A DNA stretch of 32,203 nt, taken from the NCBI GenBank assembly GCA_016882385.1, contig VGQC01000008.1, forward strand, positions 1 through 32,203. The letters are read 5' to 3'. Both the position numbers and the translations under genes were made by a program. The notes below the pieces were generated by a model. That model had not been told where the DNA came from and did not search any database. It worked only from the letters and a program-made list of their open reading frames with translations. Shown piece after piece: positions 24,800-32,203 of the stretch. The stretch is from Cyanobacteria bacterium M_DeepCast_100m_m1_067. GTDB lineage: Bacteria; Cyanobacteriota; Cyanobacteriia; PCC-6307; Cyanobiaceae. Positions within the stretch are counted from its first letter, which is position 1. The number at the start of each line of letters is the position of its first letter.

Positions 24800-26713
24800 G
24801 TGAGCGACAGCCTTCTTCCGGACACTGCCACTCCGGGAAGAACCGCTCCGGGAAGCCCTACTCCTGGCAGCCAGCCACCTGCCAACCAGCCCTTTCGCTG
24901 GGATTCCCGGCCGCCGCGAGAGCCCGCACCCTCCTACAGCCAGTTGCTCAAAGATCTACGAGCCGGCAAGGTCAAAGACCTGGAATTGTCGTTGCGCCAG
25001 CGCGAAGCGCGGGTGCGCTTTGAGGATGGTCGCCAGGCCTCCGTGCCGGTGTTCAGCAACGACCAGCTGCTGCTGCGCACCGCTGAACAGGCGAAGGTGC
25101 CGCTGACGGTGCGGGACGATCGCGCCGATGGGGCTTTGGCGGGGGTGGTTGCCAACGGCCTGTTGGTGCTGCTGCTGCTCGGCGGCCTGGCCTTGCTGAT
25201 CCGCCGCTCGGCCCAGGTGGCCAACCGGGCCATGGGCTTTGGCAGCAGCAAGCCCCGCTTGCAAGCCGATGGCGCTGTGACGGTGCGCTTCGAGGATGTG
25301 GCCGGCATCGCCGAAGCCAAAGAGGAGCTCCAGGAGGTGGTCACCTTCTTGAAGGAGCCCGAACGCTTCACCGCAGTCGGCGCCAAGATCCCCAAAGGCG
25401 TGCTGCTGGTGGGGCCTCCCGGCACCGGCAAAACCCTGCTCGCCCGAGCCATCGCCGGCGAGGCGGGGGTGCCCTTCTTCTCGATGGCCGCCTCCGAATT
25501 TGTCGAGATGTTCGTGGGCGTGGGGGCCAGTCGGGTGCGGGACCTGTTCCGCAAGGCCAAAGCCAAGGCGCCCTGCATCATTTTCATCGATGAGATCGAT
25601 GCGGTCGGTCGCCAGCGCGGCGCTGGCATCGGTGGGGGCAACGACGAACGGGAGCAGACCCTCAACCAACTGCTCACCGAAATGGATGGCTTCGCCGACA
25701 ACTCCGGCGTGATTCTGTTGGCCGCCACCAACCGCCCCGACGTGCTCGACGCGGCCCTGATGCGCCCAGGGCGCTTCGATCGCCGCATCACCGTCGACCT
25801 GCCCGACCGCCGCGGCCGCGAGGCCATCCTGGCCGTCCATGCCCGCAGCCGTCCGCTGGCCGCTGCGGTGTCGCTGTCGGCCTGGGCCAGCCGCACCCCG
25901 GGGTTCTCCGGAGCCGACCTCTCCAACCTGCTCAATGAGGCGGCTATCCTCACGGCCCGCCGCCACCAAAGCGAAATTGATGATGCCGCCATGGCGGGCG
26001 CTCTGGAGCGGATCACCATGGGGCTGTCGGCGGCACCCCTGCAGGACAGCGCCAAAAAGCGCCTGATCGCCTACCACGAGGTGGGCCATGCCCTGCTCAC
26101 CACCCTGGTGCCCCACGCCGATCCCCTCGACAAGGTGACCTTGCTGCCCAGGGCGGGTGGCGTTGGCGGCTTCGCCCGGATGATGCCGGATGAGGAGGTC
26201 CTCGATTCCGGGCTGATCAGCAAGGCCTACCTGCGGGCCCGGCTGGTGGTCGCCCTGGGGGGGCGCGCCGCAGAATTGGTGGTCTTCGGCCCTGGCGAGG
26301 TGACCCAAGGGGCCAGTGGCGACCTCGACATGGTGACCCGCATTGCCCGCGAAATGGTCACCCGCTATGGCTTCTCCAGCCTGGGGCCGGTGGCCTTGGA
26401 GGGGGATGGGGCGGAGGTGTTCCTGGGCCGCGACTGGTTGCGCTCGGAGCCCCACTACTCCCGGGAGACTGGCAACCGGATTGACGGCCTGGTGCGGGAT
26501 CTGGCCCGCGGCGCCCTCGATCAGGCCGTGGGCCTGCTGGCCGCCCGGCGCAGCCTGATGGACGAATTGGTGGAACTGTTGATCCGGGAGGAAACCATTG
26601 AAGGCCAGGCCTTCCGGGCCGTGGTGGAGCGCTCAGAGGCTGCTGTGGATGCCGCTGGCACTCTGGATCCCACTGGCAAATCGGATGTCGAGGCTGCGCA
26701 GGTAGGTGTGTAG
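24800..26713 (+). CDS. ftsH: FtsH-family ATP-dependent zinc metalloprotease, lacking the usual first membrane helix
   Basis: A 637-residue AAA+ protease from GTG 24800. The AAA module has Walker A GPPGTGKT (205-212), Walker B IIFIDEID (260-267) and the SRH region [19 protein letters not shown] (311-329). The peptidase has HEVGH (426-430) and a probable third zinc ligand D508 in GASGDLD. FtsH proteases degrade damaged membrane proteins such as photosystem II D1. The N-terminus is odd: residues 1-44 are a Pro/Ser/Thr-rich polar stretch, residues 45-105 match the inter-helix domain ([19 protein letters not shown]), and only one membrane helix (about 113-135) follows. The 3' end overlaps the bicupin gene in antisense by 81 bp. 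Confidence 0.95.
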   Translation: MSDSLLPDTATPGRTAPGSPTPGSQPPANQPFRWDSRPPREPAPSYSQLLKDLRAGKVKDLELSLRQREARVRFEDGRQASVPVFSNDQLLLRTAEQAKVPLTVRDDRADGALAGVVANGLLVLLLLGGLALLIRRSAQVANRAMGFGSSKPRLQADGAVTVRFEDVAGIAEAKEELQEVVTFLKEPERFTAVGAKIPKGVLLVGPPGTGKTLLARAIAGEAGVPFFSMAASEFVEMFVGVGASRVRDLFRKAKAKAPCIIFIDEIDAVGRQRGAGIGGGNDEREQTLNQLLTEMDGFADNSGVILLAATNRPDVLDAALMRPGRFDRRITVDLPDRRGREAILAVHARSRPLAAAVSLSAWASRTPGFSGADLSNLLNEAAILTARRHQSEIDDAAMAGALERITMGLSAAPLQDSAKKRLIAYHEVGHALLTTLVPHADPLDKVTLLPRAGGVGGFARMMPDEEVLDSGLISKAYLRARLVVALGGRAAELVVFGPGEVTQGASGDLDMVTRIAREMVTRYGFSSLGPVALEGDGAEVFLGRDWLRSEPHYSRETGNRIDGLVRDLARGALDQAVGLLAARRSLMDELVELLIREETIEGQAFRAVVERSEAAVDAAGTLDPTGKSDVEAAQVGV

Positions 26714-27634
26714 GCCGGCGTCCTGGATCGGCAACAGCCGGGCCAGGCGACCGCTGTTGTTCACATGGGCGTGCCAGTGGCCCGGGGGCGTGATGAACGC
26801 CCCGCCGGCCTGCCAGTCGATGCGGCGAGGGTTGGCGATGGCGCCGCTGGCGTCGAGCTCGGTGCCCACCAGGGTGTAGCAGCCCGGGTCGCAATCGATG
26901 ATCAGATCCAGGGCCACCGATTGGTGCCGGTGCGGCGGTTGGATGGCGCCGGGGGGCACGATCCCGAGCATCGCCCAAAGGGTGTGGGTCACGGTGCGGC
27001 TCTGGGGCAGGGCGCTGTTGGCCAGCAGCAGGCTGAGGCGATTGCTGCGGGCGGCCGTGGGATCGGCCAGCAGTTGGTCGAGTTCGCTCTGCAGCCAGGC
27101 GGCCGGGTAGTGGGTGGGCTCGAAACGGGCCTGGGTGGCCTCCACGCCGAGGTGGCTGAGCAGGGGGCCGTCGTGCACCCAGTAGAGAACGCTGGTGTGC
27201 TCGGCCTGCAGCAGGGGCGCCTCCCCAGCCGGCACGACAAACAGGTCGCCGGCGCCCCAGTGCAAGGCACGACCCGCCCACAGCAGCTGCCCGGAGCCCT
27301 GGAGCACGTAGAAGAGGGAGCTGGTGGCGTTGGCGGCGGCCTTCAGCCCTTCGCCGCCCTGGATCCGCAGGAAATGGGCCGCCAGCGCGGGGCTGGTGGC
27401 TGGGCCGCTGCAGCCGAGCTCGGTGCTGAGATCCAGAGGGATGACCGCCGTGGGGCCGCTCTGATGCAGCTCCGCCGACCACTGGTGGTAGCGGATCGGT
27501 TCGGTGAGGCCAGGGCGCACCGGGTTGGCGGCTTGGCGGTAATCGAACAGTTGGGCTTTGGCCTGCCAGCTGGACTCGCTGGCCTGGCTGGCTTCAACGG
27601 CGTGATCGCCCGGTTGGATCGGGGCTTGGGTCAT
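26633..27634 (-). CDS. Bicupin protein (gentisate-dioxygenase-like)
   Basis: A 333-residue protein from ATG 27634, preceded by GGAGG eight bases upstream, one of the clearest ribosome-binding sites in the window. Two cupin domains: the first (about 86-155) includes SSLFYVLQGSGQLLWAGRAL and GAGDLFVVPAGEAPLL but no paired histidines at the metal site. The second (about 220-295) has PPHRHQSVALDLII (H235, H237) and PPGHWHAHVN (H286, H288, H290), a plausible metal centre. The layout recalls gentisate 1,2-dioxygenase, but no aromatic-degradation genes are nearby, so the substrate is unknown. It follows the MoaD-like gene by 100 bp. Its last 26 codons and stop lie antisense within ftsH. Confidence 0.88.
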   Translation of the reverse strand: MTQAPIQPGDHAVEASQASESSWQAKAQLFDYRQAANPVRPGLTEPIRYHQWSAELHQSGPTAVIPLDLSTELGCSGPATSPALAAHFLRIQGGEGLKAAANATSSLFYVLQGSGQLLWAGRALHWGAGDLFVVPAGEAPLLQAEHTSVLYWVHDGPLLSHLGVEATQARFEPTHYPAAWLQSELDQLLADPTAARSNRLSLLLANSALPQSRTVTHTLWAMLGIVPPGAIQPPHRHQSVALDLIIDCDPGCYTLVGTELDASGAIANPRRIDWQAGGAFITPPGHWHAHVNNSGRLARLLPIQDAGLHTYLRSLDIRFASGIQSASGIHSSL

Positions 27635-27676
27635 CGGAAACGCCTCCAAGCGAGATGGGCTAATGCTGTGGGATTC

Positions 27677-27682
27677 ACCCTA
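27677..27682 (-). promoter_or_regulatory. Candidate -10 element (TAGGGT) for the bicupin gene
   Basis: On the minus strand TAGGGT lies 42 bp upstream of the bicupin ATG in the 100-bp gap after the MoaD-like gene, which would allow separate transcription from thrC. No matching -35 hexamer was seen. Confidence 0.3.
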
Positions 27683-27734
27683 TTGAGCCCGACTTCGGCA
27701 CTGCCGCGCTGCTGCAGGGAGCACCGTTCGAGAT

Positions 27735-28010
27735 TCAGCCGCCGGCCACCGCGGGCACGATCGACACCTCATCGCCGTCCTTGAGGGGCGTGGCCTGGTT
27801 GTCGAGGAAGCGGATGTCCTCGCTGTTGACGTACACATTGAGGAAGCGGCGCAGCTTGCCGGCCTCATCGCAAAGGCGCCCCTTGATGCCGGGGTAGCGG
27901 CCCTCCAGTGCTTCGATCAGCCCATCGACGCTGCTGGCCTCGAGATCGACACTGGCCTCGTCGTTGGTGAACTTCTGCAGGGGGGTGGGGATCAGAACCT
28001 GAACGGCCAT
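27735..28010 (-). CDS. MoaD/ThiS-family ubiquitin-like sulfur carrier
   Basis: A 91-residue beta-grasp protein from ATG 28010 ending in VAGG, the C-terminal diglycine that E1-like enzymes adenylate and convert to a thiocarboxylate. [16 protein letters not shown] at the start and the [17 protein letters not shown] end are typical. Its place 30 bp after thrC suggests a sulfur-transfer role in amino-acid synthesis, like CysO or homocysteine-type carriers, rather than molybdopterin synthesis; this is inference from context. No partner E1 or protease gene is in the window. The gap to thrC is a pure 21-base polypyrimidine run on the coding strand. Confidence 0.92.
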   Translation of the reverse strand: MAVQVLIPTPLQKFTNDEASVDLEASSVDGLIEALEGRYPGIKGRLCDEAGKLRRFLNVYVNSEDIRFLDNQATPLKDGDEVSIVPAVAGG

Positions 28011-28019
28011 GGGCTGGAT

Positions 28020-28040
28020 GGGAAGGAAGAAAGGAAAGGG
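28020..28040 (-). other. 21-base polypyrimidine tract between thrC and the MoaD-like gene
   Basis: On the plus strand 28020-28040 is only A and G, so the transcript carries 21 consecutive pyrimidines from the base after the thrC stop to nine bases before the MoaD-like ATG. It replaces any Shine-Dalgarno sequence. Confidence 0.7.
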
Positions 28041-29312
28041 TCAGTTGTGGTGAGCCGCTTGGGCCTGGGCCCAGGCGGTTTTGAAGCTGTCGAGCTGGGC
28101 CTCGATCGTGTAGGGGGCGCCGATGCAGTCCGCCACCGCCTCCGTCGTCTTGAGGCCGTTGCCGGTGATGTAGGCCACGGTGCGCTCTTCGGGGTTGATC
28201 TTGCCCTGCTCCACGAGCTTCTTGAGCACCGCGATCGTGGTGCCGCCAGCGGTTTCCGTGAACACGCCCTCGGTTTCGGCGAGCAGCTTGATGCCCTCGA
28301 TGATCTCGGCATCGCTCACGGCCGCGATGGACCCGCCGGTCTTGTTGGCGATGTCGATGGCGTAGGGGCCGTCGGCCGGGTTGCCGATGGCAATCGACTT
28401 GGCGATGGTGTTGGGCTTCACCGGGGTGATGAAGTCGCGGCCCTCGGCGAAGGCCTGGGCGATCGGGCTGCAGCCCTCGGCCTGGGCCCCGCTGAAGCGC
28501 ACGGGCTTCTCATCGACCAGCCCGCACTTGATGAATTCATCAAAGCCTTTGCGGATCTTGGTGAACAGCGAACCCGAAGCCAGCGGCGCCACGATGTGGT
28601 CGGGAAGCTCCCAGCCCAGTTGCTCGATCACCTCGTAGCCAAGGGTTTTCGAGCCCTCGGAGTAGTAGGGACGCAGGTTGATGTTGACGAAGCCCCAGCC
28701 GAAGGTGTTGGCCACTTCCGAGCACAGGCGGTTGACCTGGTCGTAGTTGCCCTTCACCGCCATCAAGGTGGGGTTGTAGATCAGGGTGCCGAGCACCTTG
28801 CCCAGCTCCAGGTCGCTGGGGATGAACACGCAGCACTCCAGGCCGGCATGGGCGGCGATGGCAGCGGTGGAATTGGCCAGGTTGCCGGTGGAGGCACAGC
28901 TCACCGTGGTGAAGCCCAGCTCGCGCGCGCGGGTGAGGGCGACCGACACCACCCGATCTTTAAAGGAGAGCGTCGGCATGTTGACGCCGTCGTTCTTGAT
29001 GTAGAGGCTCTTGAGCCCCAGGCGTTTGGCCAGGTTGCCCGCCTTGAGCAGGGGCGTGAAGCCGGTGCCCACGTCGATCGGGTCGCCCTCGATCGGCAGA
29101 AACTCGCGGTAGCGCCAGATCGAGGCGGGGCCGGCTTCGATCGTGGCGCGGCTGACGCGGTTTTTGATGGCGTCGTAGTCGTAGACGACCTCCAGTGGGC
29201 CGAAGCAGACGTCTTCGCAGACGTGCCGGGCACCGGCTTCGTAGGGATGGCCGCATTCCTTGCAGCGCAGCCCGGTGAAGGTGGAGCGGGAGAGGGTGGC
29301 AGTCACAGTCAC
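28041..29312 (-). CDS. thrC: Threonine synthase
   Basis: ThrC converts O-phosphohomoserine to threonine with pyridoxal phosphate. The 423-residue product is read from GTG 29312. A four-cysteine N-terminal knuckle (C17, C20, C32, C36) precedes the catalytic domain. The cofactor lysine is K118 in PTLSFKDR (113-120). CASTGNLANSTAAIAAHAG is the phosphate-binding loop, and the end shows ETAGGTTIAVLKKLVEQGK then YITGNGLKT. It leads a minus-strand run with the MoaD-like gene and perhaps the bicupin. It is divergent from the UPF0182 gene across 162 bp that contain a bulged dyad. Confidence 0.96.
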   Translation of the reverse strand: MTVTATLSRSTFTGLRCKECGHPYEAGARHVCEDVCFGPLEVVYDYDAIKNRVSRATIEAGPASIWRYREFLPIEGDPIDVGTGFTPLLKAGNLAKRLGLKSLYIKNDGVNMPTLSFKDRVVSVALTRARELGFTTVSCASTGNLANSTAAIAAHAGLECCVFIPSDLELGKVLGTLIYNPTLMAVKGNYDQVNRLCSEVANTFGWGFVNINLRPYYSEGSKTLGYEVIEQLGWELPDHIVAPLASGSLFTKIRKGFDEFIKCGLVDEKPVRFSGAQAEGCSPIAQAFAEGRDFITPVKPNTIAKSIAIGNPADGPYAIDIANKTGGSIAAVSDAEIIEGIKLLAETEGVFTETAGGTTIAVLKKLVEQGKINPEERTVAYITGNGLKTTEAVADCIGAPYTIEAQLDSFKTAWAQAQAAHHN

Positions 29313-29357
29313 GCCCAGCGATCGAAGGAGGCTAACAGCGCTTTCCGGAGTGGCGAT

Positions 29358-29387
29358 TTAATCCCGATGACGAGAGTCGGGTATTAA
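29358..29387. promoter_or_regulatory. Bulged dyad in the thrC/UPF0182 divergent region
   Basis: TTAATCCCGA (29358-29367), spacer TGACGAGAG, then TCGGGTATTAA (29377-29387). The arms are complementary over 10 bp except for one unpaired T. It is AT-rich at its ends in a GC-rich region, and TATTAA (29382-29387) could itself be a -10 box for the plus-strand gene. It may be an operator controlling one or both genes. Confidence 0.45.
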
Positions 29388-29474
29388 CGGCCTGTGCCCC
29401 TAGCGCGTCTCGGGGCTCGCTGGGCTTGCTGTTGCGCCAGGGCTTCCTACCCTCGGCCGGTGCCCCGATCCCCA

Positions 29475-32203
29475 ATGCTGAGGCGCCCGTCGCCCTCTGC
29501 GGTCCGCCTGGTGGCCGCCGTGGTTCTTGGTCTGGCCCTGCTGGCTGGATTCCTCGTGCTGGCGGCGCGCCTGTGGGTGGAGTGGCAATGGTTTGAGCAG
29601 TTCGCCAAGGGGGAGGTGCTGCTGCACCGCTGGCTGCTGCAGTTGGCTGCGGCTGCCTTTGGCCTGGTGGTGGGCCTGGCTCTGCAGCGCTGGCTGACGC
29701 GGTTTTGGCGTCCTGCGCCGGCTGTGGCCCCGGAGCGGCGCTTCGCCTTGGCTCCCCTCGCCTATGCCGCCAGCCTGCTGTTGCTGGCCCTGGCCCAGTT
29801 GGTGCCGCTTGCCTTGCTGTTGCGGCTGGCCGAGCGCCTGATGGTCGACCCCTTCGATCCCCGCCGGTTGCACGGCCTCACCGTGCTCAGTGGCGTGTCG
29901 GCGCCGCTGCTGCTCCTGCTGGTGGGCCTGGCGGTGGCCCTGCTGGCTCGCCCCCGCCTGGCCCCCCGCCTGGTCGCGGCGATGGCGTCGCTGGCTGCGG
30001 CCACGGCCCTGGGCCGGGCGTGGGGACTGTGGTCGTTGGCCTTGCTCGCGCCAGACAGCGGCCTGCGCGAGCCGATGCTCCAGGCCGACATCGCCTTTGG
30101 GCTGGTGCGCTTTCCCGCCCTGGCCCTTGGTCTCACCCTGCTGATCGCCCTGGTGCTCTGCCATCTCGGGGCGGGTCTATGGGGCATCCTGGCGCGCCCG
30201 CCCCAGCTCAGCGACGGCCGCTTCCACGGCTTCACCGCCGCCCAGCTGCTGCAGCTGCGCTGGCCCCTGGCCCTGCTGGCCCTGCTGGTGGCCTGCAGCT
30301 TCTGGCTGGGGCGCCATCAGCTGTTGCTCAGCGCCGCCGGCAGCGTGCCGGGCGCCGGTTGGTTGGATGTGCACCTGGTGCTGCCCCTGCGCACCCTGGC
30401 CGCCGTGGTGGCGGTGCTCACCGCCGCGGCCCTGCTGCTGCCCCTGCCGCGCCGCGGCATCCGGGGGGTCCTGCTGGTTGGGGTGTCGATGGCCCTGCTG
30501 CTGGTGCCCTTGCTGGAGGCCGTGCTCACGCCTGTGCTGCAGCTGGTGCTGGTGAAACCCCGAGAGCTGGAGCGGGAAACCCCCTACCTGGCCCGTTCGA
30601 TCCGGGCCACCCGGGCCGCGTTTCAGCTCGATGACATCAGCACCCGCTTTGTCAAACCGCGACGCCGCCTCACCCGGGCTGATGTGCAGGCGGGTGAGGC
30701 CACCCTGCGCAACATCCGGCTCTGGGACAGTCAGCCGTTGCTGTCCACCAATCGTCAGCTGCAACAACTGCGGGTCTATTACCGCTTTTCCGGGGCTGCG
30801 GTGGATCGCTACGGCCTCAGCGGCAACCCGGCGCTGGGGCGCCAACTGGTCATCATCACGGCGCGGGAGCTCGATCAGGCCTCCCTGCCTCCTGCAGCAC
30901 GCACCTGGCTCAACACCCACCTGGTGTTCACCCACGGCTATGGCTTCACCGTTTCACCGGTGAACACCAGCAGCCCTGATGGCCTGCCCGACTATTTCAT
31001 CAGTGATCTCGGTGCGTCCACGCGGGTGCAGGGCAATAGCCAGCTCGGCATCACCACCGCCGATGTGCAGGCCGGGATTGCGATCGGCCAGCCCAGCCTC
31101 TATTTCGGTGCTCTGGTGTCGCCCTACGCCCTCGCCCCCACCCGGGTGCAGGAGTTTGACTATCCCCAGGGCGACGAAAACTTTTACACCCACTACGCCG
31201 GCACGGCCGGGGTGCCGATCGGCTCACCCTGGGGGCGCCTCGCCTCGGCGATCTATCTGGGGGAACCGAAGCTGCTGGTGCAGGGAGCGATCACCCCGAA
31301 AACCCGGCTCCTGCTGCGCCGCGAGGTGCGTGAGCGGTTGCGCACCCTGGCTCCGTTTGTGCGCTTCGAGGGCGATCCCGTCTTGGTGTCGGTGCAGCTG
31401 AAGGATCCCGGTCCCTTCGCCCTCAACCAGCACCAGTTCTGGATGGTGGAGGGCTTCACCACCAGCCGCAGCTATCCCTACAGCGCCGCGGTGCCGGGTG
31501 ATCCCGATATCCGCTATCTGCGCAACTCGGTGAAGGCGCTGGTGGATGCCTACAACGGCACGGCCGTGCTCTACGTGACGGATCAACGCGACCCGATCAT
31601 CGCCGGCTGGCAGCGGCTGTTTCCGGGCCTGTTTCAGCCCCTTTCGGCCATGCCGGCGCCGCTGCTGAACCACATCCGCTATCCCCAGCGCCAGTTCGAG
31701 CTCCAAACCGCCCAGCTGCTTCGCTATCACGTGACCGATCCGCGGGTGTTTTACAGCGGCGACGACGTTTGGCAGGTGCCCAAGGAGCTCTATGGCCGCA
31801 GCCAGATTCCGGTGAAGCCGTATCACGTCAGTGCCCAGCTGGCTCCGGAGTTGCCACCCGAATTCCTGCTGCTGCAGCCCCTTACTCCCCTGGCCCGCCC
31901 CAATCTGGCGGCTTGGTTGGCGGCCCGCAGCGACGCGCCCAACTACGGCCAGTTGGTGCTGCTGCGCTTCCCCACCCAGACCCCGATTTTCGGTCCGGAG
32001 CAGGTTCAGGCCCTGATCAACCAGAACCCCCGCATCAGCCAGCAGTTTGGCTTGTGGGACCGGGCCGGATCGGAGGTGATCCAGGGCAACTTGCTCGTGG
32101 TGCCGGTTGGAGAAGCGCTGTTGTATGTGGAGCCGGTGTATCTCAAGGCCCGCAATGGTGGCCTGCCCACGCTCACCCGCGTGGTGGTGAGCGATGGCAG
32201 CCG
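29475..32203 (+). CDS. UPF0182 (COG1615) large membrane protein, 3' end cut by window edge
   Basis: The frame is open from ATG 29475 to the edge, 909 complete codons. An in-frame GTG at 29460 is an alternative start. The first 360 residues hold about seven to nine hydrophobic helices, the first followed by the aromatic LWVEWQWFEQF typical of the family. A large soluble domain follows, with TRAAFQLDDI, VYYRFSGAAVDRYGLSGNP, PYALAPTRVQEFDYPQGDEN, FWMVEGFTTSRSYPYS and VPVGEALLYVEPVYLKA. UPF0182 proteins are widespread in cyanobacteria and actinobacteria; their function is not established. Usual lengths suggest few residues are missing. Confidence 0.93.
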   Translation, partial: MLRRPSPSAVRLVAAVVLGLALLAGFLVLAARLWVEWQWFEQFAKGEVLLHRWLLQLAAAAFGLVVGLALQRWLTRFWRPAPAVAPERRFALAPLAYAASLLLLALAQLVPLALLLRLAERLMVDPFDPRRLHGLTVLSGVSAPLLLLLVGLAVALLARPRLAPRLVAAMASLAAATALGRAWGLWSLALLAPDSGLREPMLQADIAFGLVRFPALALGLTLLIALVLCHLGAGLWGILARPPQLSDGRFHGFTAAQLLQLRWPLALLALLVACSFWLGRHQLLLSAAGSVPGAGWLDVHLVLPLRTLAAVVAVLTAAALLLPLPRRGIRGVLLVGVSMALLLVPLLEAVLTPVLQLVLVKPRELERETPYLARSIRATRAAFQLDDISTRFVKPRRRLTRADVQAGEATLRNIRLWDSQPLLSTNRQLQQLRVYYRFSGAAVDRYGLSGNPALGRQLVIITARELDQASLPPAARTWLNTHLVFTHGYGFTVSPVNTSSPDGLPDYFISDLGASTRVQGNSQLGITTADVQAGIAIGQPSLYFGALVSPYALAPTRVQEFDYPQGDENFYTHYAGTAGVPIGSPWGRLASAIYLGEPKLLVQGAITPKTRLLLRREVRERLRTLAPFVRFEGDPVLVSVQLKDPGPFALNQHQFWMVEGFTTSRSYPYSAAVPGDPDIRYLRNSVKALVDAYNGTAVLYVTDQRDPIIAGWQRLFPGLFQPLSAMPAPLLNHIRYPQRQFELQTAQLLRYHVTDPRVFYSGDDVWQVPKELYGRSQIPVKPYHVSAQLAPELPPEFLLLQPLTPLARPNLAAWLAARSDAPNYGQLVLLRFPTQTPIFGPEQVQALINQNPRISQQFGLWDRAGSEVIQGNLLVVPVGEALLYVEPVYLKARNGGLPTLTRVVVSDGS

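Noticed and set aside
1..32203. CRISPR arrays, tRNA/rRNA genes, transposons, prophage or defence genes
   Set aside because: No regularly spaced repeats, cloverleaf-like sequences, transposase or integrase motifs or toxin-antitoxin-like pairs were found on reading the gaps and frames.

Overview
The window is about 32 kb of GC-rich, tightly packed chromosomal DNA from a cyanobacterium, most likely a Synechococcus/Cyanobium-type picocyanobacterium. The evidence is the gene content: oxygen-dependent chlorophyll cyclase AcsF, photosystem II subunit Psb30/Ycf12, plant-type glycerate 3-kinase, a Ycf20 (DUF565) membrane protein, DUF2996 and DUF6464 cyanobacterial families, split hemi-type UPF0016/GDT1 manganese-exporter genes, and a UPF0182 protein. 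I see no tRNA, rRNA, CRISPR array, insertion sequence, integrase or phage gene. It looks like ordinary core chromosome whose interest lies in degenerate families and in unusual gene junctions.

Layout. 1-3172 (minus) holds most of mfd, running off the left edge. 3246-4759 has a secreted or lipoprotein-like HExxH protein converging on an unknown protein. 4803-8354 (plus) has terC, a DUF6464 gene and a protein resembling the CTP-dependent riboflavin kinase fold, all overlapping, then a DEAD-box RNA helicase and a small unknown gene. 8361-19019 is a long minus-strand block. Read in its own direction it runs: Cys-cluster protein, two hemi-GDT1 exporters, an RNB/S1 protein lacking its catalytic residues, ubiX, a membrane protein, DUF2996, acsF, tldD, pmbA, fmt and a small unknown gene. 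19169-19276 is the tiny psb30 gene, converging on a ClC antiporter that follows recJ (minus). 22578-24570 (plus) is a coupled HAD phosphatase, Ycf20 and glycerate kinase cluster. rpmF (minus) and ftsH (plus) are divergent. A bicupin, a MoaD/ThiS-like carrier and thrC (minus) follow, and a UPF0182 gene (plus) runs off the right edge.

Functional themes: photosynthesis and its support (acsF, psb30, ubiX for the plastoquinone pathway, glycerate kinase for photorespiration, probable Mn export, an FtsH protease), and information processing (mfd, recJ, helicase, fmt, rpmF, RNB protein). Start/stop overlaps (ATGA, GTGA, TGATG) are frequent and suggest translational coupling.

The observations most worth checking are these. 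(1) None of the five convergent junctions has room for a terminator, and four overlap by 4, 22, 40 and 81 bp. (2) A 13-bp tandem triplication puts three ATG starts in three frames before the first hemi-exporter gene, creating a 9-codon ORF linked by ATGA overlaps on both sides. (3) The RNB protein has lost the catalytic aspartates and the arginine motif. (4) The FtsH lacks the usual first membrane helix. (5) The protein at 5922-6605 may be a bacterial relative of archaeal CTP-dependent riboflavin kinases. (6) A bulged dyad sits in the divergent thrC/UPF0182 promoter region. All homology calls are from reading the translated sequence; no database search was run.
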